64,000 bases of DNA from Argyresthia goedartella (taxonomy: Eukaryota > Arthropoda > Insecta > Lepidoptera > Argyresthiidae). The DNA lies in contig OX463807.1 of the NCBI GenBank assembly GCA_949825045.1, positions 11,929,501-11,993,500 on the forward strand, given 5' to 3'. Position numbers and translations under genes: made by a program. The notes under the pieces are model-generated. The model saw nothing but the letters and a program-made list of their open reading frames with translations, made no database searches and was not told the DNA's origin. This document shows positions 43,863 through 54,407 of this stretch, one piece after another. How positions within the stretch are numbered: position 1 is the first letter of the stretch; the number at the start of each line of letters is the position of its first letter.

Positions 43863-46000
43863 ATTATTATTATAACGTTTATTCAGAAAAAGCACTTAAG
43901 TATACAAATTATAAGTCTGCCAAACTGCTGGGCAGTTTGTCGGCAGGTTGGTTTGGCTCATAATTATAACAGTACTTTATCTTTAGATTAACACTTAACC
44001 CATCCCCCGTCCCTTATTTATGAATATTTATAGATTTTTAATATAATATCGTTTCAGCATACCTTTAAACTTCCCCTTGGGCATAGTATCTATATGGAAC
44101 TCATCTGGCATTCTATTTAGTATTTTAGGCAGTACCCTACAAGCAGTTCTAGACCCATAATAGTTAATATGTTTAGGAATAATGTATTTGATCTTAGTAC
44201 TTTTAGAGCTACGAGTAGGGTAGCCATGGTCCCTCCTTTTCAGCTGGTTCCGCATTCCAAATGTATCTAAAGCAATTTGATATTCTACTTTCCTGTCAAC
44301 TGGTATGATTTTACAAACTTTATATAATTTCTCGTAATTTTTGTAACATTGTTCTTTATCCTTTTTGCTAACTAAACATTTCAAAAACCTTATCTGTATT
44401 TTTTTAATTTCATTGAGATATGTTGAAAAGGTGCGACCATAGCTACTCAACCCGTATCCTATAAGTGATTCTACCAAGGCATGATATATGCTGTACAATA
44501 CTGATCGATTTACATAATATTTTAAACTTTGAAACTTAGCTAGTAGTATTCTTAATTTATTACATAGGTTTTTTATGTGACACTTCCAGTTCATATCTTT
44601 ATCTATCGTCAATCCCAAGTATTTAATTTTATCCACTTTTTCTATAATATCACATTGACAACCAGTCTGATCCTTATGTAAACAATCATAATTATGACCT
44701 TTTATATTTATGTTCATATCTTTTTTCTTACTCATTGGAGATCTGATATGCAGGAGTTTTGTTTTCTGTGCATTAAGAATTATACCATTATCATGTGACC
44801 ATTTCATTATACTGTCAAAGTCTTCTTGTATACATTTTTCAATATTACTTTCAACTATTCCAGAGTACATAAGGCATGTGTCATCCGCATACATATATGA
44901 TTTACAGTGTTTAACTACATTTGTGATGCTGTTAACATGCATTATGTACCCTATGGGCCCATAGACGGAGCCAGTCGGCACACCATGTTTCACATCATAC
45001 ACGTTGCTACACCGTCCATTGATCTTTACTTTAATTGTACGTGATTCTAAATAACGCTTAAACCATAATTGCATTGGGCCCCTTACACCACATTCCTCCA
45101 TTGCTTTCAACAGCGTCATGTGGTCTAAGGTGTCAAACGCTTTTTTAAAATCAATAAACAGTGCCACCACATGTTGTTTAGCATTGAGCTTTGTATATAT
45201 TTCATCTGTAAATTGAAATAAAACTGTGTTAGTGCCTTTATCACGCTGAAATCCATGCTGTGATGTGCTTATTATTTGATTTTTGTACATAAATAATGAG
45301 ATCTGTTCTACAATAATTTTTTCGACAATTTTATTAATTGCCGACAATATGGCTATTGGCCTGTAATTAGTGTATTCATAATGGCTTGACTGTTTATAAA
45401 TCGGTCTTATTATTGAGAGTTTCAAGTCGTCTGGGTACATACCCTTATCAACACATAAGTTAACAAATTTTGCCAACAGAGGGCTAATTTGGTCTTTTAT
45501 TGCCTTTAAATCTTTTACTCTGATACTATCGGACCCAGGCGACTTATTACTGTCCATACATTCGATTATTTTCTTTACTTTTGCAGAACTTACTTTGGTA
45601 TAATAAAACGTTACAGGTGCGTTGATTACATAGTCAGATCTATCAAGGAATTTATCAGAACAGTTGTGTTTTATACTTTCTATTTCATTTGTAAAAGTTT
45701 GAGCAAATGTATCACATACAATATCCAGATCATCTTTCTTACCAATATACCTCATTATGACATCATCTAAATTGCTTTTATTCCTTCCGAGCCAACAATT
45801 TATGTTTTCCCAAATTTTTCTTAAATCACTTTTACAATCTGATATAATTTTTTGTCTATGTTTGTTTTTGGAAATGTTTATGATTTTAGATACTTTATTA
45901 CGAAATTTTGTGTACTCTAGTCGTATAGTCATATTTTTTGGTGCGTGTTTATGTGTGTCAGTAAAAGTGTCAGTAAAACTCTCGAGTTGCTGCTTAGCTT
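43863..46000 (-). mobile_element. non-LTR retrotransposon C, 5' truncated but with intact RT frame
   Basis: On the minus strand the order is a short leader, a 634-codon reading frame, a 3' UTR of about 165 bases, and an (AAT)n tail at about 43860-43872 preceded by AACGTTATA. It lies downstream of, and within about 60 bases of, the exon at 46059-46114. No target duplication could be read. Confidence 0.82.
44028..45932 (-). CDS. non-LTR reverse transcriptase, 634 codons, uninterrupted
   Basis: Residues 189-193 NYRPI, 225-228 QHGF, 261-267 DFKKAFD (first catalytic Asp), 317-326 GVPTGSVYGP (variant of the usual GVPQGSxLGP) and 348-351 YADD (catalytic pair). These are followed by KIKYLGLTIDKDMNWKCHI and a jockey-type C-terminal domain. 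The N-terminal apurinic endonuclease expected in full-length elements is absent, so the element is 5' truncated, but no stop or frameshift is present. It would copy element RNA at a nicked target. It has no relation to the host gene beyond sitting in its intron. Confidence 0.9.
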   Translation of the reverse strand: MTIRLEYTKFRNKVSKIINISKNKHRQKIISDCKSDLRKIWENINCWLGRNKSNLDDVIMRYIGKKDDLDIVCDTFAQTFTNEIESIKHNCSDKFLDRSDYVINAPVTFYYTKVSSAKVKKIIECMDSNKSPGSDSIRVKDLKAIKDQISPLLAKFVNLCVDKGMYPDDLKLSIIRPIYKQSSHYEYTNYRPIAILSAINKIVEKIIVEQISLFMYKNQIISTSQHGFQRDKGTNTVLFQFTDEIYTKLNAKQHVVALFIDFKKAFDTLDHMTLLKAMEECGVRGPMQLWFKRYLESRTIKVKINGRCSNVYDVKHGVPTGSVYGPIGYIMHVNSITNVVKHCKSYMYADDTCLMYSGIVESNIEKCIQEDFDSIMKWSHDNGIILNAQKTKLLHIRSPMSKKKDMNINIKGHNYDCLHKDQTGCQCDIIEKVDKIKYLGLTIDKDMNWKCHIKNLCNKLRILLAKFQSLKYYVNRSVLYSIYHALVESLIGYGLSSYGRTFSTYLNEIKKIQIRFLKCLVSKKDKEQCYKNYEKLYKVCKIIPVDRKVEYQIALDTFGMRNQLKRRDHGYPTRSSKSTKIKYIIPKHINYYGSRTACRVLPKILNRMPDEFHIDTMPKGKFKGMLKRYYIKNL

Positions 46001-46058
46001 AAAAGTTTTACATCCGGGCAATAGACTTAAATATTTTAAGGTGGAGAGCGCTACTTAC

Positions 46059-46114
46059 TTTTAAGGTCATTCGCTTTGCCGATGGATCTTCGTCGTGGGG
46101 ACATCTCTCTATCC
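46059..46114 (-). CDS. 56-base internal exon of the PDZ gene
   Basis: Bounded by the acceptor ATGTTTGTTTCAG before 46114 and the consensus donor AAAA|GTAAGT after 46059. The PDZ exon leaves two bases (GA), completed here to Glu. The exon then encodes DREMSPRRRSIGKANDLK and leaves one base, which the 34132-35238 exon completes to Arg. Agreement of phase at both junctions is the main evidence. The basic SPRRRS segment resembles a kinase target site (inference). Confidence 0.8.
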
Positions 46115-46604
46115 CTGAAACAAACATTAAAAGATGAATTTTTTGCTTAATAAATTTCTTATCGTTTTTCTTATTAAAAAAAATAAAAAAAAAACATTAA
46201 AAGATTATTTTTAATAGGCAGATTTTTAACATTGAGAAAAAAATGGAAAACTTGGAAAAATTGGGTAAATGAGTTTTGTAATGTCTGATGTCGTACACAC
46301 GTAAAAATAACATTAACCCCAACTAGCAAAGGCATGTCGTATAAATGTTTAAGGCATAAGTTTACTCATTGAGGTAGAATGTACATTAATAGAAATAGCT
46401 CTTTCACACTTGTGTCTTTACCAATAAATAGGTATTTGTCTTTTCTTTCCTCAGTCTGTTCATCTGTCGCCAACTAATATGCAGATAAAAAGACAGATAG
46501 TTTAACCAGAAATTGAATTTTCTATTAAAGCAACATAATAAGTGCTAATAATTGTCTGTGTTTGGACGCAGCTAAGGTTCGTTGGAATGCTGAGAATGCT
46601 GAGT

Positions 46605-47742
46605 CCCAAGTAGCACAAAAGTTCTGTGTAACAGCATTTTAACAGTACACCTTGGACACATTAGCTGCTACAAATTGCTGTATATCAGCATTATATGCGC
46701 ATATAATGCTGATATAACTCTAATTTGGGCACAAATTACGTGACACATTACTGTACAACTGAATTATAATAGCATTATATTAGCGTTAATAAAGGCAACA
46801 GCTACTTCAAGTGCTGAACATTGCCTGAATAACAAGGTACGTGGTACTCATTATAGTTAATATGCAGCAATTCTCATACTCATTCGCAAAATTGGAATAT
46901 TTTTTTTATATTACTTTTTCATGTAAGCGCTGTTAACATATTCATTAATTTTTGATATAGTTCAGTTTAAGCCGATATTTTCTAATATAAACTAAATGGA
47001 TAAAGGCTGATGATTACAATAATACGCGTAGGAGATGTTTACAATAATACGCGTTACGTACTTAAAAATGGCGGATAAACGAGTGGTCAGTGTTAACTTA
47101 AATTTATTGCTAAATGCTTTATAAATGTCAACGCATGGCTTATAATGGTAAATTATAACTCAACCAGCTGTCTTAATGCCGAATTAAATTTCATTATTCA
47201 GCCCAGGTCTGAATTGACCGGCACGATGTACATTTTTATAGCAGTGCGCTGCTTTGAACTGCATAAAAGGTTACACTTTGTACAATATTGGCCTATATTA
47301 ATGCTGATATACGAGAATACTCTATCAGTGAGTAAAGACGTAAAAGTCCACGTTTAAGCAGCTTAGAGCATTATATCTTTGTTAATATACTTCACATCGT
47401 GTCTGGTTGCGTTATAGAGGTTCGCATGTTCCCTCCTAAAATGCAAGTGTTGCAAAGGTACACATGTGAAGCATTATCAGAAAACTGCTCTATTTGTGTC
47501 CACAAAATGCGCTTATGCAGCTGATAGGGTACAATGCTACTAAACGCTGAATTACAGTGAATCTGTGGCGTCTGTGTAGCGCTTAATAGAATCGCAGTAC
47601 CGAATATTGCGTTATATTGAGTCTCGATATTTCCTACGCAGCTATTGCAGTCCGAGTGAACACTAATAAGTCGTTAAAAGTGCTTAAACAACCGATGTGG
47701 ACCTTGTGTGGAATTATATAAAGCAGCTTTGTACTACTTGGG
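46605..47742. mobile_element. CCCAAGTA-ended non-autonomous element E1 (1138 bases)
   Basis: The left end CCCAAGTAGCAC and right end GTACTACTTGGG are inverted with one mismatch in 12. The interior is non-coding and full of GCATTATA and GCATTTTA words. A perfect 36-base palindrome lies at 46681-46716. A second element with similar ends spans 57805-61637. No target duplication is obvious and no transposase is present. Confidence 0.65.
46681..46716. repeat. perfect 36-base palindrome
   Basis: TATATCAGCATTATATGC is followed immediately by its reverse complement, with no loop, inside element E1. Confidence 0.95.
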
Positions 47743-48955
47743 CCCGATATATAGACATGTGGTAGTGGTAAAACAATCTCAATAAGAAGCAAAGATTGCG
47801 AAATAGCTACCACAAGTTCGTTTCACGTTTCGAGTTATTTTTTTCGGCTGAAATAGCAAAAAATTCATACATTAAAAATGAAACTGTTGTTTTTTGCATG
47901 ATGACAATACAAATATCGGGTAGCTGAAGGAATTCTAGAAGCCTTAATGGCTACAGTTTATTTCCTCACGTACCTACTCCAACGGGGCTGCAATTCTGAA
48001 AATACCATCAGTATAAATGGCGCTGACCCATAATTACCGAGTTTATATCCAAGCCGTTAGAGTCCAAAAGTAGATCTGGGAAAGTTGTTTGATGGTCCAC
48101 TCATCCAGAAGCCAAGCGGTTCAAGAAGGCGACTATAATTGGAATGTAAGGTAAGAATTTAAAAGCATTGCATTAAAGAGATCGTGATGTACTTCATGTA
48201 CCTCCAGCTTAATAGTTTTCCGGATTATTTTAGAATATTTATTATAATTGAAGCGTGCCGAGCCCTATTTGGTTCAATGCTATGCTATACAATGGCCTAC
48301 AAAACTCACACTTTAAAAGTTGCAATAATTTTTTAAGTACACAAGATATACTTTCGAAATAAAAAGGTCTCGAAAAAGAGTTTAATATTGTATCATAGTT
48401 TTGTTGAAAGCTGATGAAATTTGCTATAGAAAGTTTTTATTTTAAATCTCTAACTTCTATATTTTAGAAAAAATTAAAATTTTAAAACTGTATTACTTAG
48501 TTTTGCCGGCCAGTGTAGATGCCTTATTATAAGTGATAATTCACTAGCTCCTTACATTATTCTACTTAATACCAATACACAAGTTTGTACCTACAACCTA
48601 GGTCTGTTAGGTAACTGTGTGAGATCATCGTAGTAGATGTTTCTAATCTGCCTACCTATAAATGTGCAGGCATGTGTATATATGTAATAACATTTTGTAT
48701 GAATGGACTGTTAGTGTTACTCGTTGAACAAGCTTGGTCTGTCTGCAGCCAGGATTAGTCTCCATCCAGCCAGACGCAAACCAAATGCGGATGCTAGATA
48801 CGGACGGACGGACGCAGCCGGCTAAACGCTAGTGTGAGCTTAAGCTTTCAGAAGCTATTCCCAGGACAAAACCCATTATCAAACAGAAGATATTTGAAAC
48901 CTGGGTTCCTACAAGCATTTCGAATTTCACCCATCGAAAAAAATATTAGATTTAA
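47743..48955. other. no feature recognised
   Basis: AT-rich intronic sequence without supported frames or repeats. Confidence 0.45.
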
Positions 48956-48960
48956 TGACA

Positions 48961-49161
48961 AAGGGCGACTTGTACCATTCTTTTGACAGTTGCTAAATAC
49001 AGTTTGAACACAACTTAAATACAAAACGGTCATGTTACGTAGACAGTTAGGCACGGCAATAGTCTGTCAGCCATGTTACCACTTGAACATAGCCGTGTTG
49101 TATTTAAATTGTGTTTAAGCTGTATTTAGCGGCTGTCAAACGTATGGTGAAAGTCGCCCTT
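48961..49161. mobile_element. foldback MITE, about 200 bases
   Basis: The left arm 48961-49038 (AAGGGCGACTTGTACCATTC, then TTTGACAG, GCTAAATACAG, ACACAA, TTAAATACAA) is inverted with roughly 85 percent identity at 49086-49161, around a 47-base centre. No coding capacity. Confidence 0.75.
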
Positions 49162-49164
49162 CGG

Positions 49165-49855
49165 GTACTTTTATTTCCAACATGTTACAGTTTTTACAAT
49201 GGGTAGGTGGTTAGGTTACGTTGAGAATGTATTTAAACAATAGGGTTGAGTTGGGAATAAACCGCTTTCAAATCTTTCAGGAAATCTACTCCTGAAATCT
49301 CCTTCTAGAATCCTCTAAAGTTATTTTTCAGGGTCTAAAACGAAGGTTTTTATTTCCTAAGCCAGCTTCAAATTGATTGATTGTGTAGAGTTGAAATTGA
49401 GTAAAATTTTTAAAAATAAAAATAAGTTCGTATATTTTGTTGCTGCGAAAATTCACATTACAAGCTCATAGAAAAGACTTATACAGAGGCAAGCTTATTT
49501 TAACAAGAGATTTCTTCCAGAAAAACCCAAGATGAATAGGATAAATTTGATAGTAGTGGTATACTCGCTTTTTAACCCTTAAACAGGACAGAAGAACCGC
49601 TGATTTAGGTTTTGAATAACGCCATTTATAATTCCTTATCAACAAATTCCTGAAAAAACACTGAACACCCTATGTGAAAACATAATCCCATTGCCTGGGT
49701 AGAGGGTATCCCCTATATGTATATAGTGTATATAAATATATGTCTACAAATGGTGAATGTTTTACTTTTCAATAGAATGCCAATTTTAGTTTAAAAAAAT
49801 CTTAATCACACCTATTTTCCGGTAGAAATATATATATATTTACATAAGTCCCGTA
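49165..49855. other. no feature recognised
   Basis: No supported gene or shared repeat. Confidence 0.45.
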
Positions 49856-49857
49856 AG

Positions 49858-50560
49858 ATGGTCAAAACCGTTAGTTATAATCTAATGTTTTTTTTCTCGT
49901 TAGTTTACAAATTATCGATATATTGTAAACTGTGCCGTACTGCTTACGATACGACGCGTTAGTTTATAATAAAAACGTTAAATTGTGAACTGGTTTAAAC
50001 TTGAATTGCAAACGAAATACCAGGGTCCAACTCTGTACTGGAGAGACAAATTGTAAACCAGACCGACAGGGTTTAGAATTTACGTTTATTTTATTCTTAC
50101 ATGTCAACCTAACACGAAGACTATTCGGCGGCTTCGTGCAATCGCCACCTCTAGTCTTCATCTAAGCTACCGCAGTGTTTTCGGCCCTGGGACCCCATTC
50201 TGTACTGGGGATCGCATCGCGACCTCTCCGAAGGGCGCAAAACGCCACATTTGACAGTCAGTCTCCAAACAAAATAGGTACCACGGACAAGCCGAACACG
50301 GCATTGCGCGCCCCTCGGAGAGTTTGTTTATAAACCAACAGTTTTGAAAATCTTACGGTGACATATATAAAATTAAAAGTCCTGACTTATTACTTATATG
50401 TCAACGCACAGACTGAACCACTGGTTCTAGAGACATTAAACTTTGTACCTACAAGGGTTCCTAACATGGCGTAGGGTACCACTAAGAAGGGATTTGGCGA
50501 AATTCATCCCCTAAAGGAAGGGAACATTTTGTAGGTAGGTAGTTTATAGGTATGAGTCGC
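49858..50560 (-). repeat. composite repeat family N, copy 2
   Basis: The segment with TCTCGTTAGTTTACAAATTA and GACGCGTTAGTTTATAATAA is the reverse complement of the 15860-16030 part of copy 1. The adjoining GGTACCACTAAGAAGGGATTTGGCGAAATT segment matches copy 1 in direct orientation, so the two parts are rearranged between copies. Confidence 0.55.
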
Positions 50561-50940
50561 CAGTACAGTAAAGTTTTTATCGTAAGCTTTTATCGAGAAG
50601 GTTTAGAGTTTGTTAAACCACTCGACCTATGAATCTGCTAACTTGACAGATGGGCAGTTGTACAATGCAGGCGGTTAGCTCAGTAAGAGATTCTCAAAAT
50701 TCTGCCCCCCACAAGTTGGAAAAGGGTGGAAGGTTGGGGCAGTTAGAGTTGTATGAAACGCAAAAACCGTGCTGTTGCATGTCTTGTAGGTAAACAGGAA
50801 ACGTCTAAATGGCTAATTAGCGCTTAGCGATAGGGCCGTATTAAGCGGGGGAAGCAACAGGGGAAGGGAGGGGAAGGGAGGAGGACGGAGGGGGAGGGTG
50901 CGGGTGGGCGCGGGAGGGGGAGGGGGGGGAGAAGCAGGGA
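50561..50940. other. purine-rich stretch, no gene
   Basis: 50850-50940 is a strongly G/A-biased run (GGGGAAGGGAGG units). No coding frame is credible. Confidence 0.6.
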
Positions 50941-51290
50941 AAGTTAATGTTTGTATAAATTGACCATTTGGACACGAGTTTGCGCGGCGTAAAATCGGGT
51001 AAGCAGGCAAACTCCTCCCGTATATATCATATACACATATATATCGCATAAACGGGCAAATTGCAGGTAGAAAGCCTTCAGCATATACCGAGGCCATGGC
51101 TCACAGTGAAATCGAATATCGATAACTGTAAAACACAAGGGGTTATTTTTGGTCCGTCCGTATACCACACGAGCTAATGCCCGCTCAATATGTGGGGACA
51201 TAGCAAGGAGGTCTGACTCCTGGGCCTGGCTAATAACATTTTTTTCCCCTCCAACAAAAAACAAAAAGTTTGCACGGCGAAGCTGCGGGT
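50941..51290 (-). repeat. repeat J, uninterrupted copy
   Basis: The minus strand carries CCCAGGAGTCAGACCTCC, then TAGCTCGTGTGGTATACGG, then GAGCCATGGCCTCGGTATAT and GGGAGGAGTTTGCCTGCTTA without a break, unlike the mariner-split copy at 26475-28060. Confidence 0.72.
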
Positions 51291-51349
51291 ACCTGCTACT
51301 ATATTATAAATCCTCAACATCGTAGGGTGGAAAGGCTAGTATAAATAAA

Positions 51350-52910
51350 CGGCCAAGTGCGGGTCGGACTCGCACACCAAGGGTTCCGTACGACCGCACA
51401 ATGGTATTCAAGTTTCTTGCATGGGGATTTCTTGCATGCGCCTACTTTCATACTTCATGTATGTAACCAGGTGCATTTATAAGGATTGTATGTGCCATTG
51501 TGCTCCCCTATGATAACTATAGATTTCTACATATTTTTCCTGTAATATTTGAGTAAAGACCTATATTACGTAATTTTTCAAAAAAAATGGGACAGTAGTT
51601 TCGGACCTATGGGGGGAGGGATTATTTAAGTGTTTCAGGTTTATAAAAATGGCGACCTCACAACAAACGCTTTCATAAGATAGGTCACACGATACAGTTT
51701 GGAATTCCTTTTTCAAATTTCTGATTTAAAAAGAGGGAATGGGATTACTTGGAATTGGGAATGCTAATTTAAACCATACGTATCTCATTAAAATTATTGT
51801 AAAATTAAGCCCCTTAAGCCCTCGTGACGCCAATGGCACCACAGTGTCGTTATAGGTTTAATAATTATTAAAATGGCATGAGGTTCAAAATCGCGATGCT
51901 TCATAACCAGCAGCCTTATGGCGGAAGTCGTCTGAGCTATGAACTTATGGCGTAAGTCGTCTGAGCTATGAACTTATGGCGGAAGTCGTCTGAGCTATGA
52001 ACTTATGGCGTAAGTCGTCTGAGCTATGAACTTATGGCGTAAGTCGTCTGAGCTATGAACTTATGGCGTAAGTCGTCTGAGCTATGAACTTATGGCGTAA
52101 GTCCTCTGAGCTATGAACTTATGGCGGAAGTCGTCTGAGCTATGAACTTATGGCGTAAGTCGTCTGAGCTATGAACTTATGGCGTAAGTCGTCTGAGCTA
52201 TGAACTTATGGCGTAAGTCGTCTGAGCTATGAACTTATGGCGTAAGTCGTCTGAGCTATGAACTTATGGCGTAAGTCGTCTGAGCTATGAACTTCATATA
52301 GACTTTTACGTTTGACACCTTGCACCAGCTTCATCTGTCAAATTGGTATCACGCAAGTAGCATCATAATGGAGGCCAAACCCAAGCTCATTGAATGAAGC
52401 CTAGAAGCCTTCGGTGATACCCCGCAATCGATGAAATTGCGGGGTCTATGAGCATGAGATGAACCATAGACACACAGAGAGCTACGCCATTAGGGTGCAG
52501 GTTCAGGGCTCGAAAGGTTAAACAAAGAACTATATTATATATTTTTCAACATTTTAGGATAATTTGTTTCGCAGAGAAGGGGGGAGGAATGCTATTTTTT
52601 TTAATAATTACGTTTTCATTATTTTTGTAACTATTAAGCATTTCAAAGTTACGAATAAAATATATTTGAAATCTTCGCAACAAGCCCTTTCATTTGACAT
52701 GTCACACGTGTGTTTTTATCAGGTGATTTTCCCCGCTAAATTGCACCCCATTATGAAAATGTATTTGCTTACGTAACACGTTCGTGTTTGGGTCCCATAA
52801 ATACATAAGTGTACCAATTCGGTCGTTTAATGTTACTTTTACACATTTAGGACAGACACATGAGTGATCCCATGATGGTTCCGTTGTACCTTTTTAGTAC
52901 GGAACCCTAA
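51350..52910 (-). mobile_element. family M element, long copy containing a minisatellite
   Basis: The left edge has CAAGTGCGGGTCGGACTCGC and GGGTTCCGTACGACCG; the right edge has GTACGGAACCCTAAAAAG. Its reverse complement aligns with 3053-4110 on both sides of repeat F. About 51800-52510 is extra sequence absent from the other copy and includes the 29-base tandem array and a CCCCGCAAT...ATTGCGGGG hairpin near 52422. Confidence 0.6.
51916..52292. repeat. minisatellite, 13 exact copies of a 29-base unit
   Basis: The unit TTATGGCGTAAGTCGTCTGA+GCTATGAAC repeats 13 times in 377 bases with no indel. Copies 1, 3 and 8 have GCGGAAG instead of GCGTAAG, and copy 7 has one further change (CCTCTG). The length is not a multiple of three, so it is not a protein repeat. 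Confidence 0.95.
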
Positions 52911-53645
52911 AAAGAAGGTAATTGAACAGGAAACGGAAATTATAGTTCCCACAAATTGTTCGACTAAACAGGTCAAATGTTCCCCCACATTATTATTTAC
53001 ATTTTTTAAACACATTTTCAAGAAATAAACCAGAAATAATGTAGATATTATCAGAAAACTCACAAATCAAAAAAAAAACCGACATACCTTTTTTATTTCG
53101 CAATAATTCAATTCATCAAATTCATTACAAAGTCTCGAAAAATCACCTCTCAAACGTATTCGACATGGCTGTCAGTTTCACATATGTTCGGTTACACCAA
53201 GTTAGAGATTTTGGAATCAAAGAGAATTATAATAACTAAGATTATATTCTGACAGATTGAGGGCTTTATATTGCTTAAACCTGGCTACGGTATCGAAAAA
53301 TCTATGCCGGTAGCATAGGTCCGGGGCCTGCTTAGTGGTTAAAGAAAACTCTGTTTAATTGACATTCACGCATCCTTAACTAAAGCTGGATCCCATTAAA
53401 ACGATGCCCATTTCCTCATTTTATTTCCCTCGTGGATCATTATGTTACAAATCGACCTTCCATGCTACAGATTTCCTGAATGTTGGTGGATACTATTCAG
53501 TCGTACCAACGTACCGACTGAAATTAGAAACGTCTACACTACACTACAGGATTTACACAAGGATTAAATGGCCCCCGGAAGGCATTATGTGTTCTACATT
53601 TTCGAATGATAGAGGTCAGAATGCTGTTTGTCAGAGCGTATCCGG
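52911..53645. other. no feature recognised
   Basis: Short frames only; no shared repeat. Confidence 0.4.
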
Positions 53646-53649
53646 ACTA

Positions 53650-53765
53650 TTCTGGACGCCTAACGCCAAGTGTCTTGGCGCCTGAGTGACACCTAGAGGG
53701 GGTAGCGGGGCGGATGGGAACAAGAGAGAATATGCATGGGCAAGCAAGAGATGGTGGGTCAAGAA
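53650..53765 (-). repeat. dispersed repeat K, copy 2
   Basis: The reverse complement matches 25290-25400, including CACTCAGGCGCCAAG and TTGGCG. Confidence 0.6.
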
Positions 53766-53820
53766 ACCTTTCGATAGTTATATGTGCATAGGTAGACGAA
53801 GAGCGCTGACAGATAAACAC

Positions 53821-53935
53821 GAGTTAGCACTATCTCGGGTCAACTTTCACTTTTCGGGATAGCTTTGACATTCCATAGGAAATATGTATTTCCTATGGAA
53901 TGTCAAAGCTATCCCGAGACTGGCCCTAACTCGAG
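53821..53935. repeat. large hairpin with a perfect 30-base core
   Basis: 53855-53884 and 53887-53916 are exact reverse complements around a TG centre (CGGGATAGCTTTGACATTCC at the left start). Outer GAGTTAG (53821-53827) and CTAACTC (53929-53935) extend the symmetry imperfectly. Confidence 0.9.
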
Positions 53936-54092
53936 TTTCAGCTTTCGGCCCTAAATAGTAAAGTTAATTATGAGCATTAACTTTTAATTTCAGGTTTAAA
54001 AATATCGATAAAATACCTTAAAAATTAGAGATACATATTGCAATATTATTAAAATAAAGGATAAGACTTGAGGAAACTAAGTTTAGGCTTAC

Positions 54093-54244
54093 TCGTTCAA
54101 TCCCAATCTCAGCACAGAGCCGGCGGACCTCAGCATAGCATGTGCGTCGGAGTTGCTGATGCCCCTCGTAGGCCGCCCGTTGATGGAAGATATGATGTCG
54201 CCTTCCCTGATGCCGCTGAGAGAGGCCTTGCGTCCTGGGTTCAC
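54093..54244 (-). CDS. PDZ-domain exon (C-terminal two thirds of the domain)
   Basis: Bounded by the acceptor TTGATTATAG before 54244 and the donor AACGA|GTAAGC after 54093. Its 152 bases encode 50 residues plus two bases: VNPGRKASLSGIREGDIISS, then INGRPTRGISNSDAHAMLRS and AGSVLRLGLN. This fits PDZ strands from the xVxPGSxAxxxGLxxGDxIxxINGxxT core to the last helix and strand. The carboxylate-binding GLGF-like loop would be in an upstream exon not found in the window. The A-helix (SDAHAMLRSAG) resembles ALP/Enigma-type or synaptopodin-2-type muscle PDZ proteins, but this is by eye. The domain would tether the protein to partner C-termini, possibly at the cytoskeleton. Confidence 0.88.
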
Positions 54245-54407
54245 CTATAATCAAACAAGAGCACGATAAATGGCCGGACGACTGGGATTAGATGAAGGTA
54301 CATAGTTCATTTTTCAGTAAGATGTTCAGGGAATAATACTTTACGTCCGGAATCGAATAGAAAATCTGGTAAAAAGAGAAAACCTGTGAGTTCTTTCTTA
54401 GGGTTCC

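Noticed and set aside
50813..51097. Proline-rich minus-strand frame
   Set aside because: It results from the G/A-rich tract at 50850-50940 and repeat J; it has no independent support.
51916..52292. Tandem array as a CRISPR
   Set aside because: The units are directly adjacent with no spacers; it is a minisatellite.
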